The translations under genes and the position numbers were made by a program. A stretch of 64,000 nucleotides of DNA from Paulinella micropora (Eukaryota > Cercozoa > Imbricatea > Euglyphida > Paulinellidae), in assembly GCA_019918135.1 (NCBI GenBank), contig WBZZ01004627.1:110637-174636 (forward strand), written 5' to 3'. Under the pieces are notes generated by a model, which did not search any database, was not told the DNA's origin, and saw only the letters and a list, made by a program, of their open reading frames with translations. Positions 1-8,852 of this stretch are shown one piece after another; the stretch's first letter is position 1, and every line of letters begins with the position of its first letter.

Positions 1-2676
1 TTTGTCCTATGATTATTGGTTTGCCTGATGCTGTTGTTATTTTGTCGCTCGTTGTTAAAGTTGTTGTAGTCATTCCAGCAGTTGCCGTTAATGTAGTTCC
101 CGTTATGGTTCCGCCATTTGTTATATTGTTTGAGTTCATATCTAAGGCTCCATAAAACCGCATACCGCCCGCATTGTTAAAACGGACAATGTCAGACGAA
201 GCACTTTTATTATCCAAAAGTTTTGAAATATAAAGTCCCGCCCCTTTTACATCAGATGCTACATTCGTAAATACATAACCTCGTTGGTTTGCGGTTCCAC
301 TTGTAGCGGTATTTAGAGTGTATAAGAAATACTGATAATCTCCTGATGTCTGTGAAAAGAATATGTCTCCTCCATTTTGGTTTAATATCCTCGCCCCATT
401 ATATGTTATATTTCCACCATTAGTGATAGTTTGATTATTAAAATCGGCATTGTTCGTTAAAGTTAGATATTTTATCACAGTGCTCGCCCCGTTGAATGTT
501 TTACTTCCTGTTATGGTTTGGTCTGTTGATAGTTTTACATTTTGCCCGTCCAATGTGTCCGCATACCCTTTTGTCGCTCCGTCTGTTGATAATGTCGGAG
601 TTCCAAGGTTGGCTATTTTGCTACTATTACAATCTAGCCCCGAAGCATTTATCCAACCGACAATCGTCCCGTCAATAATGAAACTTATTTTTTTGGCAGA
701 AATTTCAAAGTTGTAATATGTTGCAGTTTTCATATCCAAACTAGCAATTGACCCGATATTACTGGTAGAATTGAAAACGATAAATGTGCCCTTTGTTGTA
801 GCATTTATTGAATTTCCCATTATTTCAACACCACTGCTATATGTCTTAATTCCTGCTATGGTTTGGTTTCCTGTTAGTTTCACATTTTGCCCGTCTAATG
901 TATCCGCATACCCTTTTGTCGCTCCGTCCGTTGTTGCTGTTGGTGTGGCCAAATTTGTAATTTTTCTATTGTTTAAAGATAGTGTAGTGCCAGTCGCGGT
1001 CGCGATTACATTATCACCCGCATATAAATCAACATACGAACCCGTTATTTGTATCGGATAATAGGCCGCGGTTGCTATTTTTTGTGCCACAATCTCTCCT
1101 ATATTTGTCGCCGTATCAAAGGCAATACCGATACCATCAAAAGCGGTTGGAGCAGTAGCACCCCGCACTTCTATTGTTGAAGTAAATTTTTTATTCCCTG
1201 CTATGGTTTGGTCTCCTGTTAGTTTAACGACAGAAGTATCAAGAGTAGAAACATCAACACCATCAACAAGATTAACATTTGTTATACTTTGGCTTTTCAT
1301 ATCAATCCCCGCACTAGCATTTATTATGTTGCTGAATGTTTTGGTTCCTGCTATAGTTTGGTCTCCTGTTAGTTTGACGACAGAAGTATCAAGGGTGGAT
1401 ACATCAATACCATCAACATTACCAACATTTGTAATCGCAAAACCGCCCATATTTAAACTGCCCGTCATAGCCGTTGTGCCGTCCTTTGCCAGTTTCGTAT
1501 CGGTATATGCTTTTGTTGAAGCATCGCCGTCATAGAATGGCGCGGGCAATCCGCTGATTGCTGTTGTGCTGTTAAAATTTAAAACATTATTTGTCAATGT
1601 CATTCCGCCCCCTGTTGTTGGAGCAAAAAGTATGGACGAGCCGACAAAAGATAATGGATAGCCCGTTGCTCCACCTGCCTCCGACGAATAGATAGAACCC
1701 ATATTATTGTTGTAATTGAAGAATAATTTGCCTGTGTTTAATGGATTTGAGTCTTTTACACCCACATAAGTAGTAAATGTTTTATTCCCTGTTATAGTCT
1801 GGTCTCCCGTTAGTTTAACGACAGAACTATCAAGAGCCGAAACATCAACACCATCAACATTACCGACATTTGCTACATTAAAACCCCCCATATTTAAATC
1901 TCCAAACATCATAGCGAGACCATCCAATCTTAGAAATGGAGAGTTTGTATTACGCCATTGGCCTGTTGAATAAATGAGCAGTTGGTTATCGGCGGGTGTG
2001 CCTGTAATCAAAACATCGCTGTGTGTATTAATTGAGCCATCCGCGGACACTTTATCATTATTGTCTTCGTGCTCTGATATCCAAGTATCAACATCTTTGG
2101 TATTTAGTAAATTAACTCCCGTTATATTCAAATTACCGCCCATACTAATGTTGCCGAATTCATCCACATTTATTGGAAATGTTTTATTTACCCAGTTTAT
2201 TGAGTTATATGTTAGATAACTATTCATAGCAATTGGTGCTGTTATGACTACATCAGAGAGTGTATCAATTGAGCCGATTGTTGTATTTCTCCATTTACCA
2301 TCTACATCATTATATGTTAAGTATTGCCCGACCGCTGGTGCGGATATGTTTGTGTCTATGAGATTGTATAGACTGGTTTGATGCGGATTACTTGTATTGG
2401 AGCGGTGTTGAGTTGAGGCTTTAACTTCGTCGTTGTCCCTTACTCGTTGCTCTGTGAAGTATAAATTTTTCCTTCTTTGACATCTGTTGTTGATTTTAAA
2501 GCGAGCCGTATATCAAACCGCCCGTCAGTGAAATAAAGATTTACGGGTTCAGCATCTTCTGGCACTCTGTCTGTGTTTAAACCAATAATATTAGTGTTGG
2601 TAAGGTCTAAATTTTTTATGTCTAGACTATCAACGGCCAACTCATTAAGGCCTAAGAGTGATTTATATTGCGACAT
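1..2676 (-). CDS. Phage-type fibre/adhesin, C-terminus beyond the window, one -1 frame break
   Basis: The first 78 codons (2676 to about 2470) form an N-terminal piece with a NLYFTDGRF motif. After a shift of -1 at the A5 run (complement of 2466-2470) a second frame is open without a stop to position 1, more than 800 codons. It repeats NLYFTEQRVRD and then several copies of a module with cores like GNVDGVDVSTLDTS, VVKLTGDQTIAGNKTF and DGATKGYADTL, rich in Asn, Thr, Gly and Asp. This is the usual look of trimeric phage tail-fibre shafts, so a virion fibre used for host attachment is likely; that role is inferred from composition. No enzyme domain is visible. The two pieces share the NLYFT motif on both sides of the break, which argues for one gene with slippage or an indel rather than two genes. 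Confidence 0.75.
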
Positions 2677-2927
2677 TGATTTTCTAAATTCACACTTTCG
2701 CTTCGCTTTTCGTAAATCTCAAACTCGTTTGAGATAATTTAGAAAATCGTTTCCTATATTATTAGAATAAAATTTTATTTTAGAACGATGTTTGACAATA
2801 AACGAAAAATCTTGCGATTAGCAAGATAGAAGTGAGATTGTCAAATATCAATTAATTAATTAAAAAAAATAATACTAAGAATAATATATCTTTGTATTAA
2901 AAACTATTGTATTGAAAAATAGTTTAT
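2677..2927. promoter_or_regulatory. AT-rich divergent intergenic region
   Basis: This 250-base spacer separates the fibre gene (minus) from the coiled-coil gene (plus) and is extremely AT-rich, with runs such as AATTAATTAATT and TTGTATTAAAAA. It must hold the promoters of both, but I see no motif that I can name. A short inverted pair (TCTCAAACTC / GTTTGAGAT) lies at 2718-2733. Confidence 0.4.
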
Positions 2928-3452
2928 ATGCCGAGCCCCGAGGGTTCAAAGGAAAATTGGAATAAGGCGGTTGAAGGAATAAAGGAGAAGGCTAAACAAA
3001 GAAAAATGGAGCATGCGAAGAAGGTTTTACAACAATACCGCACCGCCGTCAAGGAAGAAGAAACCGATATGGAGCGAAAAATCGCAGAGATAGAAAATAA
3101 GAAACTCGCCAATGACATACTTAATGAAAGAGACAATGACGAGGAGCCAGAGCAAGAAGTTAGCGATAGCGAGGATGAAATTGACTTTACTGACATACTC
3201 GCAGAAAAGATGGCGAAAATGAAAATCAAGAGAGCGAAAGCAGAGAGTAAGAGGGCGAAGCAAAAAAAGAAACCAGTGGTTGAACAAGAGGAGAGTGAAA
3301 GTAGTGAGAGTGAAAGTGAAGAAGAGATGCCAAAGCCGAAGAAAGGGAAGGGTAAAAAGTCAAATATATCCGTTAATGTTTATAATCAATCTGAAAAGGT
3401 AAATAAGAAAGAAAAAAATAATGATATTGAAAAATGTTTCTTAAAATTTTAA
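2928..3452 (+). CDS. Lysine/glutamate-rich coiled-coil protein, unknown function
   Basis: This 174-residue protein is almost entirely charged. The first ~120 residues (EGIKEKAKQRKMEHAKK and on) look like a long helix or coiled coil. They are followed by a Ser/Glu stretch (SESSESESEEE) and a basic KPKKGKGKK tail. The ATG at 2928 is the first in frame after a 250-base AT-rich spacer. The stop lies 7 bases before the integrase ATG, so the two are probably co-transcribed. I do not recognise a family. DNA- or partner-binding accessory to the integrase is possible from charge and position only. Confidence 0.6.
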   Translation: MPSPEGSKENWNKAVEGIKEKAKQRKMEHAKKVLQQYRTAVKEEETDMERKIAEIENKKLANDILNERDNDEEPEQEVSDSEDEIDFTDILAEKMAKMKIKRAKAESKRAKQKKKPVVEQEESESSESESEEEMPKPKKGKGKKSNISVNVYNQSEKVNKKEKNNDIEKCFLKF

Positions 3453-3459
3453 CTATATA

Positions 3460-4467
3460 ATGCCCGATTTAGACCATAAGCACACAATTATTAATACACA
3501 GAATGCGGATAGCCAACTTGAGGACACACCAACTGGAGAAGAAATAAAAAGGACGAAAGAAGAAGAAGCCCTTGAAATTCACCACCAGAAAAAGAACCCA
3601 AAAATATGGAACACGATATGGGTTGATAAACGATTAGACCAAGTTTTCTTAGACTTAGCGGATATGAGTAAGATAAAAGATAAGAAAGGCAATAAGGGCT
3701 ATGCTTGGATGCTCGTTTGGATAGATTGTCATAGCCGATTTTTAATAATCATTCCGCTAAAAAATAAAACAGCGAAAGAAGTATATTATGCTTTGAAATC
3801 TATACCTTATAAACCAAAGTCAATTACAACTGACAGCGGAGGAGAATATAAAGGTGCTACTCGTGATTATTTTATTCAAAATGGAATTAAGCACGATGTG
3901 GTTGAAGTAGGAGACCACAGAGCACTTGCTGTAGTTGATAGAGTGATAAGAAGTATTAGAAGGTGGTTAGACCTTTTATTTGAAACTAATAGAAATTTTG
4001 ACTGGGTAAGTTATATTCAAGACTTGGTTAATGCTTACAATCATAAAGTTCATAGAGGGATACAAGCCAAACCAGTAGATGTCTTTGCTAGAAGAGATAA
4101 AAATAAACAGACAATAACACATGATAATTTAATTGACGACTATAGCATAGGCGATAGTGTAAGAAAAGAAAATAAAAGAAATGTTTTTTCAAAGGGCGGA
4201 AAGACTTTCAGCAAAATTATTTATAAAGTCAAAGGTAGGAAAGGGTTTAAAATCATATTAAATAACGATGAGTTGGTAAGCCCTCGTGATTTATTAAAAA
4301 CTGATTTTGATAAACCTGTTGATGAAGAAAAAGATATGAAGGAGCAGACCAAAGAAGTTATTAAAGAAAAGAAGACACAAGAATTGTTAAAAAGAGAAGA
4401 CATTCAACCAGAGAATATCAGGAGTAGTAAGCGAGAAAAAAAGGCTAAGGTAATATTAGATTTGTAG
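3460..4467 (+). CDS. int: Polinton/virophage-type rve (DDE) integrase
   Basis: This 335-residue protein has an RNase H-like integrase core at about residues 55-175. The first acid is D65 in VFLDLADM, followed by WMLVWIDCHSRFLIIIPL, and the second acid is D125 in TTDSGGEY. The position of the catalytic glutamate is occupied by D160 (AVVDRVIRS, where relatives have VERFNRT), with spacing near the normal D-35-E. A C-terminal SH3-like DNA-binding part (residues ~225-285, IGDSVRKENK to ELVSPRDLL) is followed by a charged tail. I see no zinc-binding HHCC domain. The family inserts linear viral or transposon DNA into host chromosomes and is a hallmark of Polintons and Mavirus-like virophages. Family assignment is firm; activity is uncertain because of the E-to-D change. 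Confidence 0.88.
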   Translation: MPDLDHKHTIINTQNADSQLEDTPTGEEIKRTKEEEALEIHHQKKNPKIWNTIWVDKRLDQVFLDLADMSKIKDKKGNKGYAWMLVWIDCHSRFLIIIPLKNKTAKEVYYALKSIPYKPKSITTDSGGEYKGATRDYFIQNGIKHDVVEVGDHRALAVVDRVIRSIRRWLDLLFETNRNFDWVSYIQDLVNAYNHKVHRGIQAKPVDVFARRDKNKQTITHDNLIDDYSIGDSVRKENKRNVFSKGGKTFSKIIYKVKGRKGFKIILNNDELVSPRDLLKTDFDKPVDEEKDMKEQTKEVIKEKKTQELLKREDIQPENIRSSKREKKAKVILDL

Positions 4468-4705
4468 GCAAAAAAAGACCCTATTAAGATGGAAGAAACT
4501 ACTGAAATGGAGCACCATTGGGAATTGAACCCGCAACACTAAAATCTCAATAACCGCCTTAAACCCGTTAGTTTCCCATCTAATAGAGCCTACCAGTGTT
4601 ACAGGAAAAATGGTATTTGAAGTATTGCCGTAAGTCAATTTTTTTTAGAAAATTCTAGAAAATTCTATTTCCGGAATATCACCATGCGACACCAAAACAC
4701 GGCGG

Positions 4706-4761
4706 TGTCGCAGTGTCGCAGAGGTTGCGACAGAATTTCGCTTTTTTGTCGCAGTGTCGCA
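4706..4761. repeat. Clustered TGTCGCA repeats upstream of a gene
   Basis: The heptamer TGTCGCA occurs at 4706, 4714, 4747 and 4755, in two tandem pairs, with an inverted copy TTGCGACA at 4725-4732 between them. The cluster ends 9 bases before the ATG at 4771, after an A11 run. It could be a binding site for a regulator or replication protein. An ATG at 4684 reads in frame through the cluster, but the low-complexity peptide it would add is not convincing. Confidence 0.5.
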
Positions 4762-4770
4762 AAAAAAAAA

Positions 4771-5298
4771 ATGGACTTAGTTCCAAGCAGAACCAAAACT
4801 AAATCGGATTGGTTTGAGGAATATGAAATTCGTAGAACAAGTAAGGATAGACTAAATAAGGATAAAATAATATGCGAAGAAAGAATTTCTAAAATAGACA
4901 AAGAAATTTCTCGTCTCGTTGAAAAGAAACAGCCAGACATAGTAAAACTAGAGGTGGTTAATGAGATGTTGCGACGATTAAGTATTGAAAATAATGAAGT
5001 AGAGGAAGATAAAATCGCTCGCTTGAGAAAGAAAAGATTGGAACAGAAAAAAAACAAAGAATTAGATAATTTCTATAGATGGAAAAAAGATAATCGTGGC
5101 CAACTTTCCGCAATTGTCATGAATAATATCATCGCTGGTATTGAGAACGAGCATTTATCATTTAATGCTTCGTTTAACAAATATTCAAGCGATGGTATTA
5201 ACGAATACGTAAATGATAGCATTAATAGCAAACTAGAAACCGATAGGAATATGCACAGAGTCTACAGAACCGAGAGTGCGGATAGCAACTCGGAATAA
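4771..5298 (+). CDS. Charged coiled-coil protein, unknown function
   Basis: From the ATG at 4771 this encodes 175 residues. Residues ~10-115 are helical and highly charged (ERISKIDKEISRLVEKKQ, RLRKKRLEQKKNKELDNF), suggesting a coiled coil. The C-terminal third is Asn/Ser-rich. An in-frame ATG at 4684 would add 29 residues encoded by the TGTCGCA repeats, so I prefer 4771. It lies downstream of the integrase in the same orientation, separated by about 300 bases that contain a tRNA-like stretch. No family is recognised. Confidence 0.6.
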   Translation: MDLVPSRTKTKSDWFEEYEIRRTSKDRLNKDKIICEERISKIDKEISRLVEKKQPDIVKLEVVNEMLRRLSIENNEVEEDKIARLRKKRLEQKKNKELDNFYRWKKDNRGQLSAIVMNNIIAGIENEHLSFNASFNKYSSDGINEYVNDSINSKLETDRNMHRVYRTESADSNSE

Positions 5299-5457
5299 AA
5301 AGACTTTAGTGTAAAATGTTGATTTAAAATATGTTGATTTTGCTTAGAAATCAACATTATCAACATACATTGGTTTTTTTCAAAACCAAGGGGTTTAACA
5401 CCCCACCCTAATTCAAAGGAATTTCTATTACACATGCTTTTGTGTGTGTAATAGACG

Positions 5458-5923
5458 ATGGGAGAGCCGAATGAAATAGCAGAGGGAGTTGGAGCAATCA
5501 ACCTCGCGGGGGGTGGTAAGTCCTAACTCTATTGGTTCTCTTTTTATGTCGATGAATGTGGTTGTAGGTTTCTGGAAGACTTGGGGCGAAGTTGAAGAGA
5601 AAGCCCCTACTGAAATGAAAAACCCCAGACTAGTGAGGGTTCCGCGAGATTTCGCTGTGCTTGGGAGAGAAAAAATAACTTCCTTTCAAGCGGAGCGAAA
5701 ATATTTTGTTCGCAACCCAGCGGAGAGAAGTGAGAATTATTCGTTCGCTTGGGTAGAACGAGATGCAACCATGAAAAATCCAAAAAAGAAAACTTTCTTT
5801 CTGGTTTCTCTTGGTAAAGAAGAGGAGGAAATTCTCGTCTTTCCTTCTATCTCAGCCTTGATGAAAAAGGTGGGGAATAACGAAGAAACAATCAATTGGT
5901 CTGTTCAACTTGAGACTTTGTAA
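5458..5923 (+). CDS. Small unknown protein, start uncertain
   Basis: The main frame runs to a stop at 5923 and has a clear ATG at 5546 (MSMNVVVGFWKTWGEVEEK), giving about 125 residues. Just upstream another ATG at 5458 opens MGEPNEIAEGVGAINLAGGG, which meets the main frame through the G6 run at about 5510-5515. A one-base length difference there would join them into one longer protein. The product has Trp- and Lys/Glu-rich parts and no motif that I recognise. It belongs to the AT-rich element by composition. Confidence 0.5.
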
Positions 5924-5946
5924 AAGTCTATTTTGGACCCTTAAGT

Positions 5947-6162
5947 TTATTTATGTATAGTAAATAAACTTATTTTATTAAAATGGGGTTTTCCGTCGGA
6001 GCACTTAGTGGTGTGTTTTTTATGTCTAGATAAGTTCGCTCTCGAAACCTCCGCCCCGCATTCACATTTTATTTTTTCGGTTGCTTTTTTGTTCCTTTGC
6101 TCTCTATTTTTTTGTTCGTATAGTTGTTTAGAATTAGGTCTTATATAGTCCTCCATTTGCAT
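5947..6162 (-). CDS. Small zinc-finger protein of the CxCG...HxxxH type
   Basis: This 71-residue protein has a basic N-terminus followed by IKCECGAEVSRANLSRHKKH and a further Cys five residues on. The arrangement C-x-C-G, about 12 residues, H-x3-H is a small finger repeatedly seen in giant viruses, virophages and Polinton-like viruses, often at the C-terminus of short proteins. It probably binds zinc and perhaps nucleic acid. It is the last recognisable gene of the AT-rich element and converges on the gene ending at 5923. Confidence 0.65.
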   Translation of the reverse strand: MQMEDYIRPNSKQLYEQKNREQRNKKATEKIKCECGAEVSRANLSRHKKHTTKCSDGKPHFNKISLFTIHK

Positions 6163-6352
6163 GAATATATTTTTCGTTAATCTTTATAAGGAATAACGAA
6201 CTGGTTCGTTAATCTTTATTTTATTTTTTGAAGTAGAGCAAGAGAGATTTCTTTGTTTTGTTTGCTTGTATTGATTGAAAACTTGATTTCGTTATTTTGC
6301 TGTTTTGATGCTTAGTATTGATTACACGGGAGATATGTCTAGAAGCCTTAAT
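6163..6352. other. AT-rich end region with short repeats
   Basis: No gene is visible. The 15-base string TTCGTTAATCTTTAT occurs twice within about 45 bases, and TAACGAAC-TG-GTTCGTTA (from 6194) forms an 8-bp palindrome. A terminal region of the AT-rich element would be expected here, but a terminal inverted repeat cannot be proven because the other end is outside the window. Confidence 0.4.
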
Positions 6353-6403
6353 CGCAGTTAGTGTCGTGAATTTGAGGCACGAAAATTCATGACACGAACT
6401 GCG
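6353..6403. repeat. 51-base inverted repeat at the AT/GC junction
   Basis: Arms 6353-6373 and 6383-6403 are 21 bases each and match at 19 positions, with a 9-base loop. It sits where base composition changes from AT-rich to GC-rich, and further small stem-loops follow (CTCGA/TCGAG at about 6428-6450). It may be a terminal hairpin, an attachment region or the end of a structured RNA. The sequence alone does not decide. Confidence 0.55.
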
Positions 6404-6548
6404 GTATCATCTACTGAGGCTGGCTCGATTCCGTGAAGCCGTCGAGTCTCTGATCCGCTGCGGGCTCTGAGTGCTCCGAGCGAAAAGCTAATAGCGGAGA
6501 GTTTTGTTTTTTAATTAAAAAAAGCCGTGGTAATGTCTATTTCCCAGT
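6404..6548. other. GC-rich junction spacer with stem-loops
   Basis: No coding frame is convincing. TCCGCTG (6459-6465) can pair with TAGCGGA (6491-6497), and an AATTAAAAAAA stretch at 6513-6523 is probably the polyadenylation region of the minus-strand heliorhodopsin gene. This is the first sequence with the composition of the right-hand genome. Confidence 0.35.
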
Positions 6549-6566
6549 GCGCTGCCGCAGCAGCGC
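6549..6566 (-). terminator. Hairpin at the stop codon of the heliorhodopsin gene
   Basis: GCGCTGC-CGCA-GCAGCGC is a perfect 7-bp stem that starts at the last base of the TAG stop. It is followed, in the direction of transcription, by an A/T run with AATTAAA. The same layout recurs at other gene ends in this window. Confidence 0.6.
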
Positions 6567-7819
6567 TAGCATCCAGCGGGCTGGGGAAGCCAGTCGGCTG
6601 ATTGGTTTTTGAGCGACAGGAGCGCTAGGGCAGTGAGTACCATCTTACTGCTAAGGCTCAGGCAGCAGTAGCCAATTTCAGCGTACGGGTGAGGGCTAAA
6701 GCTCTGAGCCGAGTTCGGCTCGGCTCGGCTCAGAAAAGGCGGAGACTTCAGACAGGCAACACAGACGGCCTCCCAGAAACCAAAGCTGGCAAAGAAAACA
6801 GACTCTAGCCCAATGGCAAGGCTGATGATAAGCTTGACCCTGCCGGGCTCGGCTCCGGCAGGGCCGGAGCCGAGGCTAGCCACGACCCCCCTGGCGGCAA
6901 TCCACAGGGGCAGGAACGACAGAACGAACAGTAGCCACGAAAGGGCCCAGCACGCCATGGTCAGGGGCCGCAGCGCAACCCCTGGTTGCGCCGTGTTGGG
7001 CTTGGCCCTTGCTTCGCATGTGTCTTCCTTTTGACTATGAGTTCTCTGGAGAGATTGGAATACCTCAGTCGATGTGAGCCTGTTGTCCCTTGCTGATGTT
7101 TTGGCAGAGAGTAGCCCGTTTAACTCAGGCCCTGTTTCAGGGCATGTTTCAGTCTCTCCCGGCAGGTCTGGCTGCCGGGATCTGCTGGGAGAGGACCCCC
7201 GCAGCAGGCTGCTGCGGGGTTCTGCAACCCAGTAGCGCCAGGCGAGCAAGGGGGCAAGTCCCCCGACCCAGATCATGAGGTTGCAGAGTACAAACGAGAC
7301 TGCTAACGCTGCCACCGAGCGCTCTCCCGCCAGCAGCTGCAGCTGTAGCAGCATCAAGGGTGCAGTGATTGAGTATTCTAGCCAGCGGGCTGCCTGGGGA
7401 TACCAGCGGAGCGCCGGCCGGCTGTCCGAGAGGCAATACTGGACCAAATAAAGGCCAGACTGGACCAAGTGACCTACTGCAGTGAGGGAATGGAAGGCCA
7501 CCGACAGGCCCCATAGCAAAACGCCGGGACCGATACCGGCCAACTCTAGCCGGCCGGCCGCCCGGCCGGCTGGAGCGGCGTCGTCAAGCCGAGACGGGAG
7601 GCCAACTCTTAAGGTCACGATGGAGGTCTGAGCCTTTAGGTCCCTGGCAAAGTCTAGTGGGCCTGCCACCTGGACGATGGCAAGCACCAAGTGGGCCGCA
7701 AAAGCTAAGATATTGAGCCCGAGGACAACAAGCCATGAGCAAGGCCCGGCTACTGCTGCACCCACTGCTTTTTTTGTGCCAGCACCAGTATTCCTGCGTC
7801 GTTTTCTCGGCGAGGGCAT
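6566..7819 (-). CDS. Heliorhodopsin with a large loop insertion
   Basis: This 417-residue, 7-TM protein shows the heliorhodopsin signature. TM1 has H43 (FAAHLVLAI) and TM2 has H110 (GLSVAFHSLTAVGH). TM3 has RWLEYSITAPLM with the counterion position E148, and TM7 has CLSLSSKMVL with K392 at the retinal Schiff-base position. Typical members have 250-280 residues. Here a hydrophilic insert of ~85 residues (about 200-285, Ser/Pro/Thr/Glu-rich) lies between TM4 and TM5, and a second of ~20 residues before TM7. Family members bind retinal and sit inverted in the membrane, with the N-terminus in the cytoplasm; viral ones are known from coccolithoviruses and mirusviruses. The gene reads leftward from ATG 7819 with no frame break. 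Family call from residue patterns, without a search. Confidence 0.85.
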   Translation of the reverse strand: MPSPRKRRRNTGAGTKKAVGAAVAGPCSWLVVLGLNILAFAAHLVLAIVQVAGPLDFARDLKAQTSIVTLRVGLPSRLDDAAPAGRAAGRLELAGIGPGVLLWGLSVAFHSLTAVGHLVQSGLYLVQYCLSDSRPALRWYPQAARWLEYSITAPLMLLQLQLLAGERSVAALAVSFVLCNLMIWVGGLAPLLAWRYWVAEPRSSLLRGSSPSRSRQPDLPGETETCPETGPELNGLLSAKTSARDNRLTSTEVFQSLQRTHSQKEDTCEARAKPNTAQPGVALRPLTMACWALSWLLFVLSFLPLWIAARGVVASLGSGPAGAEPGRVKLIISLAIGLESVFFASFGFWEAVCVACLKSPPFLSRAEPNSAQSFSPHPYAEIGYCCLSLSSKMVLTALALLSLKNQSADWLPQPAGC

Positions 7820-8105
7820 TGTGTGTTATATATACACGGGTTTAAAAGCAAGGTGCACTCCCCAACTCCACTGGCGCGGAGTTGGCAGAGGGGAGGGGGA
7901 ATGGGGGAGAGGGAGAGAGAAGAGAGAGAGAGAGAAAGGGGACGGGGGGGGGGTGCCATATGTGGCGCCCCCCCCCCCTTTTTCACTCTCGGTTTTTGCT
8001 TTCTCGTATCTTTGTCTTTTCTTGGGGGCAGGTGCGTCCGAGGGATGATTATATGCTTAAGCGTGAGCAAGCCCCCCCCCCCCCCCAGCGCTGGCATAAA
8101 AACTC
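7820..8105. promoter_or_regulatory. Divergent intergenic region with poly-G/poly-C hairpin
   Basis: This region separates the heliorhodopsin gene from the plus-strand gene at 8106. It holds a GA-rich tract (7905-7940), G10 (7944-7953), a 14-base centre TGCCATATGTGGCG and C11 (7968-7978), which together form a strong hairpin. A further C-run lies near 8070-8086, and TATATATA near 7829. Both promoters must lie here. Such G-run/C-run blocks recur between genes across the window. Confidence 0.5.
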
Positions 8106-8852
8106 GTGAAAGAAAGGAGGATGGAGCTGGATCAATATAGTCGTGAGATGAAGGAAAGAGAGGCGCTCCTAAACAAAATGGCAGCTGAGCAAGGCGCGAT
8201 CGACGACCATGAAAAAGAGTGGCAGACCGAACAGATGTGCAGACATGAAAGTGCAGCAGCTCTACGCGAGTGGGAAGAGGCCCAGCTTGAACAATGGGGA
8301 GGACATGCTGCCGGGGGGCGGTATGCTGCCGGGGGGCATGCTGCCCCCGGGGGGCATGCTGCCCCCCGAACCCCCTCTGCCCGAACTCCTTCTGCCCGAA
8401 AACCCCCTGCCCGAACTCCTCCTGCCCGAACTCCTCCTGCCCAAACCCCTCCTGCCCGAGCCCCCCCTGCCCACACAAGGCCTGTCCGAGCAACGCCTGT
8501 CCAAAACCTTCCTGCCCCAACGCTACCTGCCAAAAACCTTCCTGCTCCCTTGCCAGCGCCGGGGCGTGCTGCAACCCCGGCCCTCTCCGCCCAGCAAGGG
8601 CCTCAAGTCCGCTCCAGCGCTGTGGAGTTGAAGCTGGAGTTTGAACGAGCCATGACAGACTTTACAGTGCATGGTCGTGAGGCGGCGGCGACGGAGCGCC
8701 TGAATCTGGCGGGCATATCCTGGGACATGGCGGCGCGGTGGGCGGTACAAGGCGGGCAAGTGACTGCGGAGGAATTTCGCGAGAACCTGCTGCTAGGGGG
8801 AACCAGATGGGATCTGGAGAAAGAGAGATGGGTATGGGGAAACGGCCGGTAA
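8106..8852 (+). CDS. Coiled-coil protein with Pro/Ala-rich repeats
   Basis: This encodes up to 248 residues (ATG also at 8121). Residues ~5-65 are a charged helix (EMKEREALLNKMAAEQG). They are followed by a His/Gly/Ala segment from the GC-palindrome repeat CATGCTGCCGGGGGG, then about 90 residues of short PPARTPPAR-like repeats. A C-terminal globular part of ~80 residues contains AGISWDMAARWAVQGGQVT. Frame use and the ordered C-terminus support a real gene. No family is recognised; a structural or scaffold protein is possible. The repeats probably expanded by slippage. Confidence 0.5.
   Translation: MKERRMELDQYSREMKEREALLNKMAAEQGAIDDHEKEWQTEQMCRHESAAALREWEEAQLEQWGGHAAGGRYAAGGHAAPGGHAAPRTPSARTPSARKPPARTPPARTPPAQTPPARAPPAHTRPVRATPVQNLPAPTLPAKNLPAPLPAPGRAATPALSAQQGPQVRSSAVELKLEFERAMTDFTVHGREAAATERLNLAGISWDMAARWAVQGGQVTAEEFRENLLLGGTRWDLEKERWVWGNGR

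Noticed and set aside
450-2219. Plus-strand open frames opposite the fibre gene
   Set aside because: They are the complement of the repeated fibre modules and repeat in step with them; the minus strand has one continuous frame with fibre-like sequence.
4500-4600. tRNA-like stretch on the minus strand (GGTTCAATTCCC and GGGTTTAAGGC)
   Set aside because: The T-loop and a D-loop-like segment are present, but the T-stem has only three Watson-Crick pairs, no matching 5' acceptor strand is found, and the space between D- and T-arms is too short for an anticodon arm. It may be a decayed tRNA.
6404-6548. A defined RNA gene at the junction
   Set aside because: Several small stem-loops are possible, but I cannot match them to any known RNA family.
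8132-8644. Cys-Pro and Gly-Arg rich frames on both strands of the PPAR-repeat region
   Set aside because: All frames of this repeat are open; only the frame from 8106 joins an ordered N- and C-terminal part.
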